The notes below the pieces were generated by a model, which saw only the letters and a program-made list of their open reading frames with translations, was not told the origin of the DNA and did not search any database. DNA of 36,796 nt. It comes from Chloroflexota bacterium. GTDB taxonomy: Bacteria; Chloroflexota; Anaerolineae; J036; Brachytrichaceae. The DNA lies in contig JAMDDR010000430.1 of the NCBI GenBank assembly GCA_023488685.1, positions 1-36,796 on the forward strand, written 5' to 3'. The position numbers and the translations under genes are program-made. Numbering within the stretch: the first letter of the stretch is position 1; each line of letters starts with the position of its first letter. Shown here one piece after another: positions 31,521-36,796 of this stretch.

Positions 31521-32197
31521 GTCGTCTCACTCAGTTCGAGCAGGGCACGACCGGCGTTACGCAATTCCTCACCGGGCAGCTTGTGCAGATGGATGGCCAG
31601 GCGTAGAAATGGCAACGCGCACGGGTCGGTGACAAAGGCACGCACGTCGTCGGGCAGGCCGTCAACGTAAGCCTGCTGCTTGTGTCTCAGTTGTGCCTCG
31701 CCGAGCGGGCCAATGCCCAGATCCAGTAACGCGTCCAGGGAGAGGTCGAGGCAAGCGATCAGCCGCTGCAATTCGGTGATGGGAACAGGACGTTTGCCCA
31801 GTTCGTATGCGTTCAGCCGAGAAGGGGACATGCCAACCGCCTCTGCAAGCTGCTTAAGGGACTGGTTCGTCTTTAGTCGTGCCTGCTTCAGACGCGTGCC
31901 GATGATATGCGTGCGCAATGCCATGACTTCGCTCATGTCGAAATCCATGCGGGGCGTCACCATCTGCGCAGACGTTGCCTCGTCCACCAATGCCTCTACT
32001 GGGACACGCAGGTAATGGGCAAGTGCCTCCAGTTCGACCAGCGATGGTTCTCGTAAGCCTTCTTCGTACCTGGACATGAGTGTCGAGGAAATCCCGACGA
32101 ACGCAGCGCAGTCTTTGCGGGTGTGACCGGTCGTCTCACGAGCACGGCGGATGAGCAGGCCGATGGTCTTGCAGCGGGCTTCAGTGGAATCAGGCAT
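31496..32197 (-). CDS. XRE-family regulator with two helix-turn-helix domains
   Basis: A 233-residue protein with two XRE-type HTH domains, about 10-65 (IGLLIRRARETTGHTRKDCAAFVGISSTLMSRYEEGLREPS) and about 95-155 (RLKQARLKTNQSLKQLAEAVGMSPSRLNAYELGKRPVP). A helical C-terminal region (FLRLAIHLHKLPGEELRNAGRALLEL) may dimerise. The start is ATG 32197 with GAGG seven bases upstream; the track start 32203 is a TTG. It is divergent from the GT4 gene across about 65 bases, so it may regulate itself and that gene. Each HTH could read one half-site of an operator. No ligand domain is seen. Confidence 0.88.
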   Translation of the reverse strand: MPDSTEARCKTIGLLIRRARETTGHTRKDCAAFVGISSTLMSRYEEGLREPSLVELEALAHYLRVPVEALVDEATSAQMVTPRMDFDMSEVMALRTHIIGTRLKQARLKTNQSLKQLAEAVGMSPSRLNAYELGKRPVPITELQRLIACLDLSLDALLDLGIGPLGEAQLRHKQQAYVDGLPDDVRAFVTDPCALPFLRLAIHLHKLPGEELRNAGRALLELSETTQEEDTRS

Positions 32198-32262
32198 AAT
32201 CAAACCTCAACATTCTATGTCGATCAATAACGACGGATCTTGCGGGTAGGATTGTATCAACA

Positions 32263-33351
32263 ATGCGAATCGCACTGAATGCCTGGTTCTACGATCAGCC
32301 CACCACCGGCAGTGGCCAATACGTGCGCAACCTGTTGGATGCACTGCGCGAGATTGCACCGGCGGTGAATATCGAGCCCGTCGTGCCGCGTTCGCGGGGT
32401 GACTGGGCCAAAGTCTGGTTCGAGCAAGTTGAGTTCCCACGTGCAGCACAGCGTATGAAGGCTGATCTGGCTTTTGTTCCGTACTGGGCGCCCCCGTTGC
32501 AGTGCGCTATTCCAACAGTCGTCACCATTCACGACGTCATTCCGTTGGCGTTGCCGGCTTACCGGGGCGGACCGCCGCAACGCCTATACACCGCACTGGT
32601 ACGCGCTGCCAGCACCAATGCCATCCACATTCTGACAGACTCTGAGTTTAGCAAACGCGATATTCTCAAACACCTGGCGGTGGAAGCAGGGCGTGTCACC
32701 GCGGTGCCGCTGGCAGCCGATATACGTTTCACGCCGTTCGTGCCGGACGATGAACTGGACCGCGTACGCGAGCGCTACCAATTGCCCGCATCATATGCGT
32801 TCTACCTGGGCAGCTTCGACTCACGCAAGAATATCGAGACGTTGCTGCAGATCTACGTGTGGTGCGGGGACACTATTGGCCAGGAGTTCCCACTGGTCGT
32901 TACTGGCGAGCCAGGCACACCTGCATATGCCAGCGATGGGCGCAAGACGACACTCGGACAGATGGCCAAAGAACTTGACCTGGATGAGGAAGAGGTGCGC
33001 TTTATCGGTCGGGTGGCAGAGGAGGACAAGCCGGCATTGTATGCCGGCGCACGCTGTTTCGTCTTTACGTCACTATACGAGGGCTTTGGTCTGCCTGCCC
33101 TGGAGGCGATGGCCTGCGGCACGCCAGTGGTGGGCAGTGATGCGTCGAGCATGCCTGAAGTGGTTGGCAACGCCGGTATGCTGGTGGCGCCGCTGGATGC
33201 GCGCCGGATGGCCGGCGCCGTGATCGCCATCTGCACCGAAGACGAATTGCATGACAAGCTCAGCCAACGCGCCATCCTGCGCGCGGCGCAGTTTTCCTGG
33301 CAGCGCACGGCGTTGGAAACGCTGGCTGTCTTTAAACGCGTTGTGAGTTAG
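32263..33351 (+). CDS. GT4-family glycosyltransferase
   Basis: A 362-residue GT-B fold enzyme. The N-terminal acceptor lobe starts MRIALNAWF and includes TVVTIHDVIPL. The C-terminal nucleotide-sugar lobe has FYLGSFDSRKNIETLL, VRFIGRVAEEDKPALYAGARCFVFTSLYEGFGLPALEAMACGTPVVGSDASSMPEV with the family EGFGLPxLEAM motif. It would add a sugar to a surface glycan or lipid. Together with the downstream membrane genes it forms an envelope glycan cluster. Sugar donor unknown. Confidence 0.93.
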   Translation: MRIALNAWFYDQPTTGSGQYVRNLLDALREIAPAVNIEPVVPRSRGDWAKVWFEQVEFPRAAQRMKADLAFVPYWAPPLQCAIPTVVTIHDVIPLALPAYRGGPPQRLYTALVRAASTNAIHILTDSEFSKRDILKHLAVEAGRVTAVPLAADIRFTPFVPDDELDRVRERYQLPASYAFYLGSFDSRKNIETLLQIYVWCGDTIGQEFPLVVTGEPGTPAYASDGRKTTLGQMAKELDLDEEEVRFIGRVAEEDKPALYAGARCFVFTSLYEGFGLPALEAMACGTPVVGSDASSMPEVVGNAGMLVAPLDARRMAGAVIAICTEDELHDKLSQRAILRAAQFSWQRTALETLAVFKRVVS

Positions 33352-33393
33352 CCGTTGTATTCAACCTGGTTAGCCGATTGAAGGGGAGGTGTT

Positions 33394-33699
33394 ATGGAGA
33401 CGTTTTTATTGACGGAAGAAACGGCCATCTGGCGGTTTGGCTCATTGCTCGGTGGAGGGCTTGGTCTCATCGCTACGGTTGCCGCGTTGCGATCAGGCAT
33501 GCTGACGGGCGCCCAACGGCTTGTAGAGGTGGCATTGCTGGCCCTGTTTTGCCTTCTTGTGTTGCTATCCTTTGTGAGCGTGCCTATCTTTGGACTTAGG
33601 CCCATCCTTGTTGAAGCAATCGTAAATGTCGGTGTGGTTGTGTTGGGCGTGCAATTTGCCTGGGAATTCTTTGCAGGGGGCGTGCTCGCGAAGGGCTAG
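33394..33699 (+). CDS. Small membrane protein, three transmembrane helices
   Basis: A 101-residue protein with hydrophobic segments about 16-33, 41-66 and 72-92 and a very short polar N-terminus. The ATG has an excellent GGGGAGGTGTT Shine-Dalgarno. It is eight bases before the DUF2723 gene on the same strand, so it could be a partner or accessory of that transferase. I do not recognise the family. Confidence 0.7.
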   Translation: METFLLTEETAIWRFGSLLGGGLGLIATVAALRSGMLTGAQRLVEVALLALFCLLVLLSFVSVPIFGLRPILVEAIVNVGVVVLGVQFAWEFFAGGVLAKG

Positions 33700-33707
33700 T
33701 TCCTATC

Positions 33708-36476
33708 ATGCCGCGCAACCGCTTCGTTAACTTTGTCATACAGACAACCTTGTTTCTTGGGTTTGTGTGCCTGTATACGTTTACGTTGAACTCCGACGTT
33801 CAGCCCGCAGATAGCGGGGAATTCCAGGTTGCGGCGATCACGTTAGGTATTCCACACCCGCCGGGCTATCCGCTGTTCACCATGCTGGGGTGGCTATTTG
33901 CGCGGGTTCCCATCGGTTCACCCTTCGCGCGCGTGTCGTTCCTGTCGGTCATCGCTTCTGCTGCCGCCCTGGTGCTGGTTAGCCTGGCGGTGCAGCAGTT
34001 GAGCAGGGGAGAGGGGGAGCAGGGGAGAGGGGGAGCAGAGGAGAGGAGGAGCGTGGGTGAAGCAGCGCTTATCTCTCCCTCACCCCCTCACCCCCTCTCC
34101 CCTGCTCCCTTGCTCCTTGGGCTGCTGGCGGCGGGGGCATTGGGTACGAGCACGACGTTCTGGGCACAGGCGACGACGACCAATATTCGCAGCCTGACGG
34201 CGTTTTTCGCGGCTGCGATGTTGTGGGCGTTGGCGCGCCTCTTGAACGAAGGGCAGAGGACGGCGGTTGATCGGCAGGATCGGATGTTTCGTTCCCCGTT
34301 TCTGGTCTCCTTGTATTTATTCAGCCTGGCGTTTGGATTGGGGATCGGGCACCACGTTTCACTCATCTTCGTGGGTGCTGTGCTGGGCGCTTGTGTCGTT
34401 CTTCTGCTGTTGCGGCGGCACGCCGGCTGGCAGGTATTCGGCGTTGCGGCACTGCTATTCGTGGTGACCCAACTCGTATGGCTGTATCTGCCACTGCGGG
34501 ATGCGGCGGGGGCACGGTTTGCGCCCGGCAACCTCATCAGCCTGGATGGGTTGCTGTCCCACATTTTTGCGCGTGGATTTGCCGGCGACATGCTGGCATT
34601 TGCTACACCCGAATACCTGTTTGACCGCCTGGCGGTGCTGCCGACGCTGTTTGCGTTTGAGTTCAGCCCAGCCATCCTGGTGTGCATGCTCGTCGCACTG
34701 CTTGCGCTGTTGTGGAAGCGCCGCGCTACTGGCATTACCCTGTTGCTGGCATTTGGATTGCATCTGTTCATCACCATCACTTATCGCGCGCCACAGACTG
34801 TGGAATATGCCATGCCGGCGTGGATCATCCTGTGCGTGATCCTGGGTGCCGGGGGAGCAGTGCTCATCCAAGAGATCGCCATGATCCTATGGCGATATTT
34901 CTCTGCCCACCCAGTAGGTAAAACACAATGGATGACCCGTGCGGCGCCCAGGGGATTGAGTATCGCCATCGTGGCCGTCGCGGGCGTGCTGCTATTGCGT
35001 GATGGTCTTGAGCGTCTGCCCAGCTTCACCTTGTTGGCCCAGGACCGCAGTACGCGCGCGTTGGCTGAAGGTGTGCTGGTTCATGCGGCGCTGGATAGCA
35101 CGGTGCTCTCACAATGGCACCAGGCTACGCCGATGTGGGCGCTACAGGATGTTGAGGGATTGCGGCGCGACGTGCATGTCGAGTACGTATACCCGCGCGG
35201 CGCGCAACCGTACGCGGACACTTTTGCCGAGAGTGCCGTTGAATCCGCGCAAACAGGGACGACTTACGTGACCAGCCTCTATGCCGTGCCGTTTGCCGGG
35301 CGGGGTCTGTATGTTGTGCCGCAGAACGGCCTGCCTGCGTGGGAGGTGTTTACGTCTACACTCACGCAAACGCTCACGCAACATGGATCTGCAGCAGGGA
35401 ATCTGTTGTTCGACAGTCGCATTGAAGTATTTCCGCTCAAGGCTGCGATGGATAAGGTTGGAGTCGGTCAAATGCTTGACATCGTCGTCACCTGGCGTGC
35501 CGTAGGGGTGATCATGGAAAACGAAGCATTGACTGTCCGCATCATGCGCGCCAACGGCAAGCTGGCTGGCAATGCCGACATACGGCTCGATCCTGCCATG
35601 CAAGCAGATGAAGTGCGGTCGCAACGAGTCAGATTGGGCATCCCGCTCGACCTCACTCCCGGCGAATATCAGATCCTGGTGGGTGCGTATCGGCAGGAGT
35701 CCGCTGGCTTTGTCGCGCTACAAGAGCGTTCCAAGTCCGACTTCGTAACGGCCTCGCCAGTAATCATTGCGCCAACCTGTCAGCAACCGATCACGCAACA
35801 CCCAATCAGTCCGTCAGCGTTCAATGACCCGTCTGATCCTGACCTCGTCGGTGTGGACTATGACACCGGTGTGGGGGGGCAACTGCGCGTGCTGACGCAC
35901 TGGCAGTTGGGTACGCTCAGTTCGACCGTCAACTTGTTCGATCGTGAAGGGAATGTGCTGGGAGCGACGCAGCAGATCGCTGCTGCCACGGATATGAGCC
36001 AACCACAATATGTGAGTGTCGTCTTCGACGTGCCGCTTATGCGCGGGTTGCAGCTCGGGAGGGGTGCGCATGGTCAGCCGGATTTCACGCTGCCTGACTT
36101 TACTGAGGGTGAGCGCTATGTGCCATTTGCCAACGAGATGGTGCTGGTTGGCTCTGACACTCAGCGCGAAGGCAGCCAACTGAAAGTTAGTCTGCAATGG
36201 CTATCAGCGCGTCCGATCACTACAGATTACGTCGTGTCGGCGCGTGTGAATGGCGATGACTTCTACGCGGCACACGACGGCGTGCCTGCGCTGGGCGCGC
36301 TGCCTACGCTCAAGTGGATTCGCGGTTCGCGTGTTAGCGACCGGCATCCGATCGCATTGGGAGACTACAACGGCTCGTTGCGAGGCACCGTGGTGGTGTA
36401 CGATGCCTTTACCCAGCAACCGCTCCTGTCGTTGGATGAACGCTATGAAAGTGGGATTACGTTTGAAGTGAAATAG
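33708..36476 (+). CDS. DUF2723 protein, GT-C-like membrane transferase
   Basis: A 922-residue protein. The N-terminal half is polytopic with the DUF2723 hallmark DSGEFQVAAITLGIPHPPGYPLFTMLGWLFARV (about 36-68), resembling protein O-mannosyltransferase-type enzymes. The C-terminal half (from about 445) is soluble and beta-rich, probably extracytoplasmic. It likely transfers a lipid-linked sugar to surface proteins or glycans. Residues about 99-136, in the loop between two helices, come from an octamer inverted repeat (34001-34116) read in frame. A further low-complexity QPITQHPISP segment near 35790-35815 may be a degenerate repeat. It is coupled to the small membrane gene and belongs with the GT4 gene. 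Confidence 0.88.
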   Translation: MPRNRFVNFVIQTTLFLGFVCLYTFTLNSDVQPADSGEFQVAAITLGIPHPPGYPLFTMLGWLFARVPIGSPFARVSFLSVIASAAALVLVSLAVQQLSRGEGEQGRGGAEERRSVGEAALISPSPPHPLSPAPLLLGLLAAGALGTSTTFWAQATTTNIRSLTAFFAAAMLWALARLLNEGQRTAVDRQDRMFRSPFLVSLYLFSLAFGLGIGHHVSLIFVGAVLGACVVLLLLRRHAGWQVFGVAALLFVVTQLVWLYLPLRDAAGARFAPGNLISLDGLLSHIFARGFAGDMLAFATPEYLFDRLAVLPTLFAFEFSPAILVCMLVALLALLWKRRATGITLLLAFGLHLFITITYRAPQTVEYAMPAWIILCVILGAGGAVLIQEIAMILWRYFSAHPVGKTQWMTRAAPRGLSIAIVAVAGVLLLRDGLERLPSFTLLAQDRSTRALAEGVLVHAALDSTVLSQWHQATPMWALQDVEGLRRDVHVEYVYPRGAQPYADTFAESAVESAQTGTTYVTSLYAVPFAGRGLYVVPQNGLPAWEVFTSTLTQTLTQHGSAAGNLLFDSRIEVFPLKAAMDKVGVGQMLDIVVTWRAVGVIMENEALTVRIMRANGKLAGNADIRLDPAMQADEVRSQRVRLGIPLDLTPGEYQILVGAYRQESAGFVALQERSKSDFVTASPVIIAPTCQQPITQHPISPSAFNDPSDPDLVGVDYDTGVGGQLRVLTHWQLGTLSSTVNLFDREGNVLGATQQIAAATDMSQPQYVSVVFDVPLMRGLQLGRGAHGQPDFTLPDFTEGERYVPFANEMVLVGSDTQREGSQLKVSLQWLSARPITTDYVVSARVNGDDFYAAHDGVPALGALPTLKWIRGSRVSDRHPIALGDYNGSLRGTVVVYDAFTQQPLLSLDERYESGITFEVK
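34001..34116. repeat. Octamer-phased inverted repeat inside the DUF2723 gene
   Basis: The left half repeats AGCAGGGG, AGAGGGGG, AGCAGGGG, AGAGGGGG, AGCAGAGG, AGAGGAGG in 8-bp phase. The right half is the complementary CCCCCTCA/CCCCTGCT type. GGAGCAGGGGAGAGGGGG (34016-34033) is perfectly complementary to 34091-34108, an 18-bp stem. It belongs to the same family as the metH linker repeat. Confidence 0.9.
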
Positions 36477-36478
36477 CG

Positions 36479-36610
36479 ATGAACGCAGCATTGCCGGAAT
36501 CGCCGTATCCGCCTTATGTAACGTTAGATTGGGATGACATACCCGGCGGGTGCCGGCGGTTGTCAGGGCGTACTGACAACCGCCGGCACGAAGTTCCGAG
36601 TACCGAGTGA
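36479..36610 (+). pseudogene. Short ORF starting two bases after the DUF2723 stop, possibly a gene cut by repeats
   Basis: ATG at 36479-36481 opens a 43-residue frame, MNAALPESPYPPYVTLDWDDIPGG and on, that looks protein-like for about 24 residues. It then runs through the hairpin at 36550-36589 and ends at TGA within a heptamer repeat. It is below the ORF-track cut-off. It could be the start of a gene truncated by repeat insertion, a short peptide, or chance. Confidence 0.3.
36550..36589 (+). terminator. Perfect 17-bp hairpin after the DUF2723 gene
   Basis: GTGCCGGCGGTTGTCAG and CTGACAACCGCCGGCAC are exact reverse complements around a six-base loop GGCGTA. It is GC-rich and 70 bases after a stop codon, so it could stop transcription. 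No T-run follows. It contains the CTGACAAC unit repeated further downstream, so it may be part of the repeat cluster. Confidence 0.65.
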
Positions 36611-36633
36611 GAAGTGCGAAGTGCTCAGTGCTC
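36592..36633. repeat. Six heptamers AGTnCnG/AGTGCTC
   Basis: AGTTCCG, AGTACCG, AGTGAGA, AGTGCGA, AGTGCTC and AGTGCTC follow without gaps in exact 7-bp phase. This is a different sequence family with the same period as the GATT repeats. No function is visible. Confidence 0.85.
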
Positions 36634-36673
36634 AGGCGCGAGGGGATTGGCAACACCAACAGATGTCAGGGGT

Positions 36674-36700
36674 TTTGACAACTGACAACCTGACAACTGG
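36674..36700. repeat. TGACAAC tandem repeat
   Basis: TTGACAA, CTGACAA, CCTGACAA and CTGG form a short tandem with spacing 7, 7 and 8. The unit is the same as the inner part of the 36550-36589 hairpin. Confidence 0.7.
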
Positions 36701-36731
36701 CTTGCCGTTGAACGTCGGTTCGGGCTGACAT

Positions 36732-36782
36732 GCCTGCGAGCGAGTTCGCAGGCTGATACGACAAGCCTGCTTCCAGCAGGCT
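36732..36782. repeat. Two small hairpins, GCCTGCGA and AGCCTGC types
   Basis: GCCTGCGA-GCGAGT-TCGCAGGC (36732-36753) and AGCCTGC-TTCCA-GCAGGCT (36764-36782) lie side by side and share the GCCTGC core. They look like REP-like dispersed hairpins. The rest of 36477-36796 holds no convincing gene beyond the short ORF at 36479. Confidence 0.75.
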
Positions 36783-36796
36783 ATCGATGTGCCGTG

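Overview
The window is a dense, moderately GC-rich bacterial chromosome segment with about 33 protein genes on both strands and no rRNA, tRNA, CRISPR array or transposase gene that I can see. The gene set suggests a Chloroflexota (Anaerolineae-like) genome. It includes a FabL-type enoyl reductase, a DnaD-like/DnaI-like/DnaB helicase-loading operon, a membrane-anchored Cas4-like nuclease, a Uma2 nuclease, a DUF309 protein, a small Cys-rich protein of a type I associate with Chloroflexota, and DUF2723/GT-C envelope glycosyltransferases. The phylum assignment is an inference from family composition, not from a marker gene search.

Layout. 1-2231 (minus): methyltransferase, MaoC hydratase and the N-terminal part of an O-antigen-ligase-like membrane protein cut by the window edge. 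2388-5948 (plus): cobalamin-dependent methionine synthase. 6082-7749: divergent marR and proB. 7847-11506 (plus): an alpha/alpha-toroid protein, a Cys-rich small protein, an HDAC-like deacetylase and an enoyl-reductase-like SDR. 11462-14510 (minus): GH16-like lectin-fold protein, receiver-DUF309 fusion, FabL and Cas4-like nuclease. 14599-16350: small conserved protein, EamA transporter (minus) and nucleotidyltransferase-fold protein. 16305-22621 (minus): dnaB (with a full-length intein), dnaD-like, dnaI-like helicase loader and argH, apparently one operon. 22712-36476: GT-C glycosyltransferase, gyrA, AlbA_2/ATPase regulator, Uma2, DinB, alpha/beta hydrolase, an internally deleted GNAT gene, a double-HTH XRE regulator (minus), GT4 glycosyltransferase, small membrane protein and DUF2723 protein. 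The last 320 bases are a cluster of short repeats.

The feature that stands out is a set of short degenerate tandem repeats with strict 7-bp phase (units like nnnGATT, its complement AATCnnn, and AGTnCnG) or 8-bp phase (nnTCCCnC), usually arranged as two inverted arms around a short spacer. They occur between genes and also inside at least six reading frames (methyltransferase, metH, argH, GT-C glycosyltransferase, gyrA, DUF2723 protein), always keeping the frame. They also supply the stop codon or border of several others (methyltransferase, fabL, DUF309 fusion, Cas4-like). The 7-bp phase resembles the STRR heptanucleotide repeats known from filamentous cyanobacteria. No mobilising enzyme is visible here. 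I regard these repeats, together with the DnaB intein and the DnaD/DnaI loader operon, as the most interesting content.
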